Part shown: piece after piece, positions 1 to 7,458 of the stretch
How the letters are laid out: each line of letters starts with the position of its first letter
Position numbering within the stretch: the first letter of the stretch is position 1
From: an uncultured Lachnospiraceae bacterium
Lineage (GTDB): Bacteria > Bacillota > Clostridia > Lachnospirales > Lachnospiraceae
NCBI GenBank assembly: GCA_902797475.1
Contig: CADBTG010000021.1
Coordinates: forward strand, 1-10,457
Direction: 5' to 3'
Length of the DNA stretch: 10,457 bases
The notes under the pieces: generated by a model
Told to the model about the DNA's origin: nothing
The model's input: only the letters and a program-made list of their open reading frames with translations
The model's database searches: none
Made by a program: the position numbers and the translations under genes

Positions 1-14
1 AGAGACGTCCCGTT

Positions 15-144
15 CGCGGGCGCACCCAACACAATGAAAAAGCAGCCGCGCCCGGAAGATGTCTCGGAAGGATAGTCCTCCTTCCGAGACATCTTGCCGT
101 CGGCAGGCTGCTTCTATATTGTCTGTTACCTTGGTGCGCCCGCG
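15..144. repeat. Nested imperfect palindrome with outer 12-bp inverted repeats
   Basis: Outside the terminator stems, ACAAT (31-35) pairs with ATTGT (118-122), and a perfect 12-bp inverted repeat CGCGGGCGCACC (15-26) pairs with GGTGCGCCCGCG (133-144). In total about 42 base pairs are arranged in four nested blocks within 130 bases. A direct repeat TCGGCAGGCTGC(T/G)TCT also occurs at 100-115 and 155-170. No coding frame explains this, and it may be a REP-like or MITE-like repeat. Confidence 0.6.
37..113 (-). terminator. Long-stem terminator of the purine operon
   Basis: Reading the minus strand, AAGCAGCC (113-106) pairs with GGCTGCTT (47-40). Inside these is a perfect 17-bp stem, AAGATGTCTCGGAAGGA on the plus strand at 56-72 against 79-95, with a 6-base loop. 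Five T residues (41-37) follow or overlap the outer stem. This fits an intrinsic terminator for the purine operon, although the T run is short and the stem is far longer than usual. Confidence 0.6.
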
Positions 145-178
145 TCGGTCACCCTCGGCAGGCTGCGTCTTACCGGAA

Positions 179-1357
179 TTAGTGGTGGAACAGTCTGATA
201 CCGGTAAATGCCATATACATGTCATGCTCGTCGGCAGCCTTGATGACAAGGTCGTCACGAACGGAACCACCGGGCTCGGCGATGTATTTAACACCGCTGC
301 GGAAGGCACGCTCGATATTGTCGCTGAACGGGAAGAAAGCGTCGGAGCCAAGAGCAACGTCGGTGTTCTTGGAAAGCCAGGCCTTCTTGGCCTCGGGGCT
401 GAAAACATCGGGCTTAACCTTGAAGATGTTCTGCCATTTGCCATCAGCAAGAACGTCCATGTAGTCTTCACCGATGTAAAGATCGATCGCGTTATCGCGG
501 TCGGCACGGCCGATGGTATCAAGGAAAGGAAGCTCGAGCACCTGAGGGGACTGACGGAGCCACCAGTTGTCGGCCTTCGAACCCGCAAGACGCGTGCAGT
601 GGATGCGGGACTGCTGGCCGGCACCGATGCCGATAGCCTGTCCGCCCTTGGCGTAGCAAACGGAATTGGACTGCGTATACTTAAGCGTGATCAGGGAGAT
701 GATCAGGTCAATCTTGGCAAGCTCGGGAAGATTTTTGTTCTTCGTCGGAACGTTGGCGAACAGCTCGTCGTCAATCTTCAGCTCGTTTCTGCCCTGCTCG
801 AACGTAATGCCGTAAACCTGCTTACGCTCCAAAGCTTCGGGAATGTAATTCTCATCAATCCGGATAACGTTGTAGTTGCCCTTTTTCTTGGTCTTTAATA
901 TCTCAAGATCTTCGGGCTCGTAGCCGGGAGCGATGATGCCGTCGCTGACCTCACGCTTAATCATGTTGGCGGTCGGAACGTCACACACATCGGAAAGGGC
1001 GATGAAATCACCGAAGGAGCTCATGCGGTCCGCGCCTCTTGCTCTTGCATAAGCGCATGCAAGTGGGGAAAGCTCGCCGAGATCGTCTACCCAGTAAATC
1101 TTACGAAGCGTATCGGTCAAAGGAAGACCTACCGCAGCGCCTGCAGGGCTTACGTGCTTGAAGGAGGTAGCAGCCGGAAGACCGGTGGCTTTCTTCAGTT
1201 CCTTAACAAGCTGCCAGCCGTTGAAGGCGTCCATAAAGTTGATATAGCCCGGCTTGCCGTTCAAAACCGTAATCGGAAGGTCCTCACCGTTCGCCATGAA
1301 GATGCGGGAAGGCTTCTGATTCGGGTTACAGCCGTACTTCAGTTCAAGTTCGTTCAT
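179..1357 (-). CDS. purH: Stand-alone AICAR transformylase (PurH C-terminal domain type)
   Basis: 392 residues, cytoplasmic. It transfers a formyl group from 10-formyltetrahydrofolate to AICAR, giving FAICAR, the second-to-last step of IMP synthesis. It matches only the transformylase half of PurH: LKYGCNPNQ (6-14), catalytic Lys67-His68 in FKHVSPAG (PurH has KHxNPCG, so the usual Asn and Cys are Ser and Ala), DGIIAPGYEPEDLEILK, KYTQSNSV followed by GQAIGIGAGQQSR, and the C-terminal blocks SDAFFPF, EPGGSVRD and AADEHDMYMAFTG. The N-terminal IMP cyclohydrolase domain is absent, and the adjacent purO gene supplies that activity. The ribosome binding site GGAGG is at 1366-1370, eight bases from ATG. 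The gene ends next to an inverted-repeat terminator structure. Confidence 0.92.
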   Translation of the reverse strand: MNELELKYGCNPNQKPSRIFMANGEDLPITVLNGKPGYINFMDAFNGWQLVKELKKATGLPAATSFKHVSPAGAAVGLPLTDTLRKIYWVDDLGELSPLACAYARARGADRMSSFGDFIALSDVCDVPTANMIKREVSDGIIAPGYEPEDLEILKTKKKGNYNVIRIDENYIPEALERKQVYGITFEQGRNELKIDDELFANVPTKNKNLPELAKIDLIISLITLKYTQSNSVCYAKGGQAIGIGAGQQSRIHCTRLAGSKADNWWLRQSPQVLELPFLDTIGRADRDNAIDLYIGEDYMDVLADGKWQNIFKVKPDVFSPEAKKAWLSKNTDVALGSDAFFPFSDNIERAFRSGVKYIAEPGGSVRDDLVIKAADEHDMYMAFTGIRLFHH

Positions 1358-1374
1358 TGTTTCGTCCTCCGGGA

Positions 1375-2088
1375 TTATTTATTCTTATTCACGATCCGGC
1401 TCTCAAAAGCACCGGTTTCAATGTCGATGAAACGTACGAACAGGGACACCTTATTGTCCTCGTTCAGGCTGTTCCAAACCGTATCGGTAAATGCATCGAT
1501 GTCACCGACGATATCCACCTGCGTCGGCTCGCCTTCAAAGCTCGGAAGCGGGTTGCCGTCGCCCATGTAGGTGTGGATGAAACGGCCTTCGCCTGCCTTC
1601 GGATTCGTATAGGCAAATGTAAAACGGTTGCAGGAAGAAGGATCTCCGTTGTTGCTCTTCAGAATCGAAAGCGCATAGTTGTAGGTTCCGTTCTCCACAT
1701 GCATGATGCCGCTGATACGAGGGGTGTAATTCGGTGCGTCGGGCTCGAACTCTCTTGTGCGCAGAGCCTGCTCGAACGTGCACTGCTTGTCCATCATCTC
1801 GTAAATCGTATCGGTCTGGTCGCCGTTCGTGACAATCGTCTTATTGCCGAGAACACGTACCGGCGCATAAATGATCAGGCTCGGGTCGGAAAGCTTCGAA
1901 GGATCAAATGCCTGCGTGCGGATTCCGTTTCCGTCCTCTACAAAAATACGGTTGCGGCTGTTTACGCTCCGTCCCATAATAAAATAAGCAGTAACCGCAT
2001 ATTTGCCGTCTGCGGATCTGCCCAATACAATCCCTCTTCCGGGATACGCGTTGCTCTTAAGTTCCTGACTCAAGGACACTGTCTTCAT
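1375..2088 (-). CDS. purO: IMP cyclohydrolase, PurO type
   Basis: 237 residues, cytoplasmic. It closes the ring of FAICAR to give IMP, the last step of de novo purine synthesis. The assignment rests on the conserved N-terminal block NAYPGRGIVLG (13-23), on AYFIMGRSVNSRNRIF (34-49), and on a downstream segment with YAPVRV and TNGDQTD, all characteristic of the PurO family first described in archaea and also found in many Clostridia. The protein is unrelated in fold to the N-terminal cyclohydrolase domain of bifunctional PurH. Its length fits the family. The ribosome binding site AGGAGG is at 2097-2102, eight bases from ATG. It is the first gene of a two-gene operon, and its partner after 17 bases makes the FAICAR substrate. 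Confidence 0.88.
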   Translation of the reverse strand: MKTVSLSQELKSNAYPGRGIVLGRSADGKYAVTAYFIMGRSVNSRNRIFVEDGNGIRTQAFDPSKLSDPSLIIYAPVRVLGNKTIVTNGDQTDTIYEMMDKQCTFEQALRTREFEPDAPNYTPRISGIMHVENGTYNYALSILKSNNGDPSSCNRFTFAYTNPKAGEGRFIHTYMGDGNPLPSFEGEPTQVDIVGDIDAFTDTVWNSLNEDNKVSLFVRFIDIETGAFESRIVNKNK

Positions 2089-2116
2089 GTATGATTCCTC
2101 CTAAGCTCTGATATTC

Positions 2117-2133
2117 GGCGGAAAGCTCCCGCC
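2117..2133 (-). promoter_or_regulatory. Hairpin in the purO leader
   Basis: The predicted leader is about 93 bases long, which is longer than ribosome binding needs. It holds a 7-bp stem (one G-T pair) with a 3-base loop, 14 bases upstream of the ribosome binding site at 2097-2102. It does not resemble the purine, PRPP or ppGpp riboswitches that I know. A regulatory role is possible but unproven. Confidence 0.3.
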
Positions 2134-2188
2134 ACCCGTAAAGCGCGTGCGCGGAACAAATTCATTCGCTGCTCCGCCTACCGCTAAC

Positions 2189-2217
2189 ATTATAGCGAAA
2201 GGCACTATACTTATCAA
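2189..2217 (-). promoter_or_regulatory. Sigma-A type promoter of the purO operon
   Basis: On the minus strand there is a -35 box TTGATA (2217-2212), a 17-base spacer and a perfect -10 box TATAAT (2194-2189). Transcription should start near 2182. It lies between the MATE stop and purO in a 177-base gap, with no other gene it could serve. A TTGACT five bases upstream of the chosen -35 would give a 22-base spacer and is less likely. Confidence 0.8.
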
Positions 2218-2265
2218 GTCAAAAACCGCAAATCCCGAAGGAAAATGCGACCGTCACCCGTTCCT

Positions 2266-3624
2266 TCACGCAAGCTCTCCGTCCGGCGGAAGTCTTCTGA
2301 GGAAACGAACCGTAAAAGGCAGCGCAATCAGAAACGAAATCATATCCGCCACCGGCTGCGCGGTCTGAATTCCCAAAAGACCGAGCTGCGATTCCAAAAG
2401 TAACAGCACCGGAATCAGGATGACACCGCTTCGAAGGCCGGAAAGAAACGATGCAGTCCGATTTTCCCCGATGCTCTGAAACAGCATGTTCGCAAAAACC
2501 GTAAGCGGCTGGAACAGAAGCGCCCAGACGAAATAATGCAGGGCCTTCGTTCCGATTCTGATAACCTCGGGATCCTTCTGGAACCGATAGACAAGATTCT
2601 CGGAGAAAATCCAGCCGAGAATCGCCATTACAACCAAAAAGGCTTCGCCCATGATCAGCGTCACGAAAAATGCCTTTTTCACGCGGGAATACTTCTTCGC
2701 GCCGTAGTTAAATGCCGAAACGGGCTGAAAGCCCTGTCCGATTCCGAGCGCAACGGCAAATGCCGTAAAGGAAAGGCGGTTCACAATCGTAATGGCTGCA
2801 ACCGCAGCATCGCTGTATGCGGCAGCCAGGTTGTTAAGCACCATCGTGCTGACGCTTGAAAGCCCCTGACGGAGCATGCTCGGAAAGCCGGTCGCGCAGA
2901 TTTTGTATACGTCCCGGACATCCTTTGAAACATAACGGGCGGCAATGACCGATTCCGTCTTCTTTCGAAGAAACATCGTCAGAAGAAGCAGAAATCCGAT
3001 GGTCTGGGAGACGCCTGTTGCGATGCCCGCGCCGGTGACGCCGAGTCCCATCTTCAGCGTGAACAGCCAATCGAGGAAAATGTTAAGAATCCCTCCCGAC
3101 ATCAGCCCGATCATCGCAAGGTTAGCTCTTCCTTCGTAGCGGAGGATGTTATTTAACACACAGCTGGTCGTCAGAAACGGCGCCGCGAGAAGAATGTATC
3201 GGGTATATTCCTTCGCATACGGAAGAATCGTCTTTGAGCTTCCGAGAAGCCGCATCAGCGGCGTCAGAAAGCAAAGTCCGAGCGTCATGAGCACAATGCC
3301 CGTCGCAAAGCAACAGAAAAAACCGGTGCTTGCAAACCGGGTCGCGCTTTCCTTATCACGTTTGCCGAGAGACCGCGCAATGATGCTCCCCGCTCCGTGC
3401 CCGAACATGAAGCCGAATGCCTGTAAGATTGCCATCAGACCGAAAACCACGCCGATGGCGCCCGAAGCACTCGTATTGTTCAGTTTTCCGACGAAATAGT
3501 TGTCCGCCAGGTTATATACGGTAGTGACAAGCATGCTGAGAGTTGTCGGAATGCCGAGTCTGATGACCAGGGGCCCGACGGGAGTCTCTGTCATTTTCCG
3601 ATATTGTGCGTCGCTCTGCTCCAT
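2266..3624 (-). CDS. MATE-family multidrug/metabolite efflux transporter
   Basis: 452 residues from the chosen start and hydrophobic throughout, consistent with the usual twelve membrane helices in two six-helix halves. The N-terminal part MTETPVGPLVIRLGIPTTLS followed by a YNLADNYFVGKL segment is typical of MATE proteins, as is the second-half segment ending IGQGFQPVSAFNYGAKKYSR. MATE proteins export drugs or metabolites in exchange for Na+ or H+; the substrate cannot be predicted. An in-frame ATG at 3651 would add nine residues, but it has no ribosome binding site and sits five bases from the GC-rich hairpin. The ATG at 3624 has AAAGAGGA upstream with about a 10-base spacing, so I prefer it, although not firmly. 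I see no clear promoter of its own, so the gene may depend on read-through or on a promoter inside the preceding gene. Confidence 0.9.
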   Translation of the reverse strand: MEQSDAQYRKMTETPVGPLVIRLGIPTTLSMLVTTVYNLADNYFVGKLNNTSASGAIGVVFGLMAILQAFGFMFGHGAGSIIARSLGKRDKESATRFASTGFFCCFATGIVLMTLGLCFLTPLMRLLGSSKTILPYAKEYTRYILLAAPFLTTSCVLNNILRYEGRANLAMIGLMSGGILNIFLDWLFTLKMGLGVTGAGIATGVSQTIGFLLLLTMFLRKKTESVIAARYVSKDVRDVYKICATGFPSMLRQGLSSVSTMVLNNLAAAYSDAAVAAITIVNRLSFTAFAVALGIGQGFQPVSAFNYGAKKYSRVKKAFFVTLIMGEAFLVVMAILGWIFSENLVYRFQKDPEVIRIGTKALHYFVWALLFQPLTVFANMLFQSIGENRTASFLSGLRSGVILIPVLLLLESQLGLLGIQTAQPVADMISFLIALPFTVRFLRRLPPDGELA

Positions 3625-3656
3625 AAAGGACTTATCCTCTTTCTGTTTCATTTTCA

Positions 3657-3681
3657 GGGCCCCGGTTACGCTCCGGGGCCC
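3657..3681 (-). terminator. GC-rich hairpin after the transglutaminase-like gene
   Basis: A perfect 9-bp stem (GGGCCCCGG at 3657-3665, CCGGGGCCC at 3673-3681) with a 7-base loop lies just downstream of the transglutaminase-like stop codon. No run of T follows on either strand, so it is not a textbook intrinsic terminator. It could end or weaken transcription into the MATE gene, or protect the 3' end of the operon mRNA. Confidence 0.5.
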
Positions 3682-3687
3682 CCATTG

Positions 3688-6303
3688 TCATTTCATCTCA
3701 AGTGTACCGCTCTTCACCTTAACATCGTAACAGTAGATTACGGACTCACCTCTCTCGTCAAAGATGTCAACCGAAGCATAGTTGTTCGTCCTTCCGACTT
3801 TGTCCTGTGCCCGCATCGTCGTAACCTGCAGCCGGTGTCCCGGAACAAGACTGCCCTCGGAAATATACCAGCCTGCATCCGAAATCTGCCCTTCGGCCTC
3901 GGTCCCCTCACGATTCTGCGTTCTGACTTCAAGCTTTCTTCGCGTGATCTGGATGACCGGATTCTTGCAGCCGATGCTCTTATAGTTCATCGTCACATCG
4001 TTTCCCCCGGCATCGATAACCCGGACGTCGAGGTACCCGTCATAATAATAGTAATCAGGCCGGGAATCAATCGTGGAGAACATAACGTCAGCCACGATTC
4101 TTTCGCCGGGATTCAGCTTTCCGGAAATCAGATACGGCTGGGGAGACCAGTTTTCAACCGGGAATCCGTCATACTCTTTAACGTAGGAGGAAAATCCGAC
4201 GAAAAGATCCGGAGGTTCCTGTCCGCCTTCACCGGCGCTCAGGTCACCGTCTACGTCGATGATGCCGCCTGCACCCGCTCCTTCTCCGTCTCCGCTGCCG
4301 CCGCCACCGCCGGTAACCTCAACGGGAATCCAGCCGGTTCCGTCAATATATACTTCCGCCCAGGCATGTCCGGTTTCGGTCGTAACATCCGACCAGGTGT
4401 TGCTCTTCATGTGACCGACATAACCGAGCGTGAACCGTGCCGGAATGCCGTAAGCACGATACATCATAACCGCGGCCGAAGCAAAATGCTGACAGATTCC
4501 GCGTTTGCTCACCGTCAGGAAATATGTAACCATATCCTGATCGGGAGGAAATGCGGGATAGCCCAGGTCATAGACAGCCGCATTCTGAATATAATGCGCA
4601 ATTTTATCGATGATATTCGAATCTCCCGGATAGATTCCGGCATTTTCGCCGAGTTCTGTCAGAAGATCCAAAAGGGAATCATCAATCTCCAGATAATGGT
4701 TATAAACAAAGTTACTGTATTCGGTCTCCCAGCTTTCCTCGCTCTCGGGGAAATTCTTTTGGTTCTTGGATTTTGCGTATACCGTGCAGATATAGCTGTC
4801 GTTACCGTTATTCTCCTCCGGCCCGCCCATGAAGTAAGGATATACTCTGTGATTCAGCCTCAGGTGGTCGATTTTCATAACCTTGGAGGTGTTTCCGGCA
4901 CTTTCAAGAGCCTTACCGGTCAAATAATCCTCCTTCGGTCTGTACTCTTTCACCTCAGCCGAATTGGTCCAGGTATGACCGTCATAATGCTCATAACTCT
5001 GCTCTTTAAAGTACTGCGTCCCGCTTCTCGGGGAATACACGCGGAAAATGACATACGGATCGACATATGCCAGATCCCCGTCCATCATATGACCGGACGT
5101 CAGGTCCACTCCGCTCGAAAGCCCGAATTCATCCTCATCGGCCCCGATGATTTCCCAGTCATCCGGATATTCTACCTTGAGCCATCCCTGCTTGATCTTA
5201 ACATCATAGAACTTGGTTACGTCGCCGTATTTGGCATTGAATACCGCATAGTCTCCGACAGTATTACGGCTTCTTCCGGGTAAGTACTGGGCTCCGGTAT
5301 AATGCAGCTCTAAAGAATCATCCGGATAGATATATCCGCTTACCAGTGTATAAGAGTGTTCCGTAAGCGGAATTCCGTCATATACCTTCTCGGCAGACCC
5401 TGTCAGAACCGTAACGGTCGTAGGAGCGAACCGCAGATAAGCATCCTCTTTGGTGATGCGGTACCGGTATGTAACATCCTCCCCGGCACTGTTCTCTACA
5501 TAGATTTCCCCTTCAATCAGGATCTCTCCGATGCCGGTCAGGCTTCCGGTCGTATCGCCTGCCGGGAAGCGGATGCCGACGGTATCGCCTGCCATAAGCT
5601 TTCCGGAAAGAACCGTCACGCCGTCGCATGTCACGACCTCCGTCGGATCGCCGCCGTAGACAACCGATTTGCCGACAGGACGTACTACTAAGTCTGTCCG
5701 AATGTCCTTAATCCAGGCATCTCCGGAAATCAGTTTATAGTTGTCGCGTACATTTCGGCCGTTTCCGTCAACTACCTTCACCGAAGCGATCCGGTACTGC
5801 TTTTTGACGCCGTCGTCGGAAACAATGGAAAATGCCATGCCGTCAATCCGGTCTTCATAGACAAGGCCGGATACCGTGCAATCGTCTTCTGTCGGGAAAA
5901 GGTCCGCAAGATCTGCATACTCTTCCCTGTCCCTGAGCTCGATTTCAAGCGTCGCGCGCTCGATCGTAAACTCTCTCCGTGCGCTTTTAACGGTAATGCC
6001 GAGAGCCGATTTGGTGACCGCGCGGACCTCGTAGATGCCCGCATCCTTCGGCACTTCCGTGCTCCAGGCGCCGTCCCGGCTTCGGTATTCGTACTTCACT
6101 TCTTTTGCAAACGCTCTGACGGAAGCACTCGGCTGCTGCCCGTAAGTAACGGAATCACAGCGCACCGCGCCGATCGGAATGCCTGCTCCGAAAATGACAA
6201 ATCCGGCCAGCAAAAACAAGGCGGCAACCGCGATGACTAAACCGCGAAGTCCCCGAAGCAGCACGCGAAAACGCTTCATTGTCTTTTCATATTGCTCATA
6301 CAT
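3688..6303 (-). CDS. Membrane-anchored extracellular transglutaminase-like protein with Ig/YDG-like domains
   Basis: 871 residues. A short basic cytoplasmic end is followed by a membrane segment at about 18-42; the rest should be outside. Three Ig/MBG-like domains (about 45-293) are followed by a YDG unit (KVYDGIPL, 306-313). The transglutaminase-like region spans about 400-664. Its core shows Cys604 in RGICQHFASA, then GIPARFTLGY (619-628), His646 in GHAWAEVYIDG, and GWIPVEVT (657-664). The family usually has an Asp in a P-F-D-P-T context at the last position, whereas here it is Glu662. A glycine-rich linker (665-680) leads to two more YDG-like units (about 700-787 and 788-871). Family members cleave or cross-link proteins or peptides through a Cys-His-Asp triad, and the substrate here is unknown. 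The ribosome binding site is GGAG, inside the end of the upstream gene. A hairpin follows the stop. Confidence 0.9.
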   Translation of the reverse strand: MYEQYEKTMKRFRVLLRGLRGLVIAVAALFLLAGFVIFGAGIPIGAVRCDSVTYGQQPSASVRAFAKEVKYEYRSRDGAWSTEVPKDAGIYEVRAVTKSALGITVKSARREFTIERATLEIELRDREEYADLADLFPTEDDCTVSGLVYEDRIDGMAFSIVSDDGVKKQYRIASVKVVDGNGRNVRDNYKLISGDAWIKDIRTDLVVRPVGKSVVYGGDPTEVVTCDGVTVLSGKLMAGDTVGIRFPAGDTTGSLTGIGEILIEGEIYVENSAGEDVTYRYRITKEDAYLRFAPTTVTVLTGSAEKVYDGIPLTEHSYTLVSGYIYPDDSLELHYTGAQYLPGRSRNTVGDYAVFNAKYGDVTKFYDVKIKQGWLKVEYPDDWEIIGADEDEFGLSSGVDLTSGHMMDGDLAYVDPYVIFRVYSPRSGTQYFKEQSYEHYDGHTWTNSAEVKEYRPKEDYLTGKALESAGNTSKVMKIDHLRLNHRVYPYFMGGPEENNGNDSYICTVYAKSKNQKNFPESEESWETEYSNFVYNHYLEIDDSLLDLLTELGENAGIYPGDSNIIDKIAHYIQNAAVYDLGYPAFPPDQDMVTYFLTVSKRGICQHFASAAVMMYRAYGIPARFTLGYVGHMKSNTWSDVTTETGHAWAEVYIDGTGWIPVEVTGGGGGSGDGEGAGAGGIIDVDGDLSAGEGGQEPPDLFVGFSSYVKEYDGFPVENWSPQPYLISGKLNPGERIVADVMFSTIDSRPDYYYYDGYLDVRVIDAGGNDVTMNYKSIGCKNPVIQITRRKLEVRTQNREGTEAEGQISDAGWYISEGSLVPGHRLQVTTMRAQDKVGRTNNYASVDIFDERGESVIYCYDVKVKSGTLEMK

Positions 6304-6309
6304 GGTTTA

Positions 6310-7446
6310 TTACTCCGTAATATCTACTCTCCCGTACTGGTAACTGATCTGGTAGTTTCCGGACAGGTCATCCGCCCGTCCGTCTTTCGTTACCGATACA
6401 CTCACAATGTAATTATCCCCCGAAAAACTGTTACTGCTTGCATTGCGCTGCTGAATCGTAATGACCTGAAGTTCTTCTCCCGGCGCCAGGGAGCCGGATA
6501 CGAGATCCCAGTCATGTTCAACCGGCGTATCATTCTTTCTTCGCTTCACATTCTGTGTCCGGACATCAAGCCTGCGCGGGTAAACCGACAGCATGCCTGC
6601 CTCACAGTGAATGTCATATAACGCCGTAACATCGTTGCCGTTCTCATCGGTCACGCTGGCCGTAACGTTATTGTAACAGCTTCCGACACCGGTAATCGTG
6701 CCGTATGTCTTCATCTCAATCTTGTGTCCCCGGTATACGCTGCCCTCCTGAATCGAGCATCCGCCCGCCGTGAGCGGGGTGCCGTCATAAGTCTTCTCGG
6801 CGCTTTCCGACAGAATCTCGATATGGGAATACTGGATGATCAGTTCTCCGAATTCATAGGAGATATCATATCCTTCCGACATATCCGCGCCGCTGTCATC
6901 GAGAATGTAAGCGGAAAATGTGTTGGGATGCACGCCGGGTTCGGTCACCGAAACGAAATCCTCGCACTTCAGGTAATGTCCCTTGGTGATTCGTCCGTTC
7001 GCCAAAGCGCCGCGCTCATTGCTGAGCGGCGTGCCGTCGTAAATCTTCGTCGCGGAAGCGCTCTTTATAACAAGCTTCCGTTTTGTGACCTCTAAGGTCC
7101 CAAGCTCCATTTGGAGTTCGTATTTTCCGGTGACATCGAGTCCGTCCGAATCCGTGATTTTCACTTCGGCCTTGTTCGGACTGCTTCCCGGACGCACCTG
7201 CTCGCCGTAAACCGTGACCTCCATCGTATGACCTGCCGCGAGTTTCCCGTAGGCAAGGCTCCATTCGTCACAGGCAAGCGGTGTTCCGTCGTATTCCTTA
7301 TCATCGGAACCGGTGCGGATGATCAGCCGTGTCTTCCGCATCCGAAAGCTTCCGGATGCGACAATCAGCGTCATGATCGCCATGACGCTCACGACGGCAA
7401 TCGTAATCGCGCCGATAATGTAAATTGCCAGTTTTTTCTTCTGCAT
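6310..7446 (-). CDS. Membrane-anchored extracytoplasmic protein with four YDG/MBG-type repeats
   Basis: 378 residues. A short basic N-terminus (MQKKK) and a hydrophobic segment at about 7-30 predict a single membrane anchor with the remainder outside the cell. The outside part is four tandem beta-rich units. The first three carry the hallmark KxYDGTPL, with Tyr at 52, 136 and 220, a period of exactly 84 residues. Each unit continues with a G-x-(I/L/V)-x-x-G-H block, a D-(E/S)-(N/D)-G-x-D-(V/M) block, and a closing GxLxV strand. The fourth unit has KNDTPV (304-309) in register, so its motif has decayed. Such repeats occur in Firmicute surface proteins and are usually structural or adhesive stalks. 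There is no LPXTG motif or catalytic domain. The G-rich sequence GGGGGG just before the ATG is a modest ribosome binding site. The gene is followed after 6 nt by the transglutaminase-like gene, whose product has related domains. Confidence 0.85.
   Translation of the reverse strand: MQKKKLAIYIIGAITIAVVSVMAIMTLIVASGSFRMRKTRLIIRTGSDDKEYDGTPLACDEWSLAYGKLAAGHTMEVTVYGEQVRPGSSPNKAEVKITDSDGLDVTGKYELQMELGTLEVTKRKLVIKSASATKIYDGTPLSNERGALANGRITKGHYLKCEDFVSVTEPGVHPNTFSAYILDDSGADMSEGYDISYEFGELIIQYSHIEILSESAEKTYDGTPLTAGGCSIQEGSVYRGHKIEMKTYGTITGVGSCYNNVTASVTDENGNDVTALYDIHCEAGMLSVYPRRLDVRTQNVKRRKNDTPVEHDWDLVSGSLAPGEELQVITIQQRNASSNSFSGDNYIVSVSVTKDGRADDLSGNYQISYQYGRVDITE
6316..7332 (-). repeat. Four in-register 84-residue YDG repeat units
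   Basis: The units cover about residues 39-121, 124-206, 208-289 and 292-377 of the repeat protein. The period is also visible in the DNA. The 26-base stretches at 6771-6796 and 7023-7048, which encode the DGTPL motif, differ at only three positions and lie 252 bases (84 codons) apart. This points to tandem duplication inside the gene, with later divergence of the first and fourth units. Confidence 0.8.
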
Positions 7447-7458
7447 AAGTTCCCCCCG

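Noticed and set aside
59..898. A 279-codon plus-strand open frame
   Set aside because: It lies opposite the transformylase gene, which has unmistakable family motifs; the translation has no recognisable domain and reflects codon bias of the real gene.
2231..2243. A partial match to the Bacillus PurR box (AWWWCCGAACWWT) upstream of the purO promoter
   Set aside because: Only about nine of thirteen positions agree and there is no second box, so chance is a sufficient explanation.
2219..2267. Possible terminator after MATE: GAAGGAA/TTCCTTC stem followed by TTTTT
   Set aside because: The stem is only 7 bp with a 17-base loop, and the T run begins about 12 bases beyond the stem, so it does not fit an intrinsic terminator.
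3604..5283. A 559-codon plus-strand open frame
   Set aside because: It is antisense to the transglutaminase-like gene, crosses its stop and the hairpin into the MATE gene, and shows no domain or plausible start signal.
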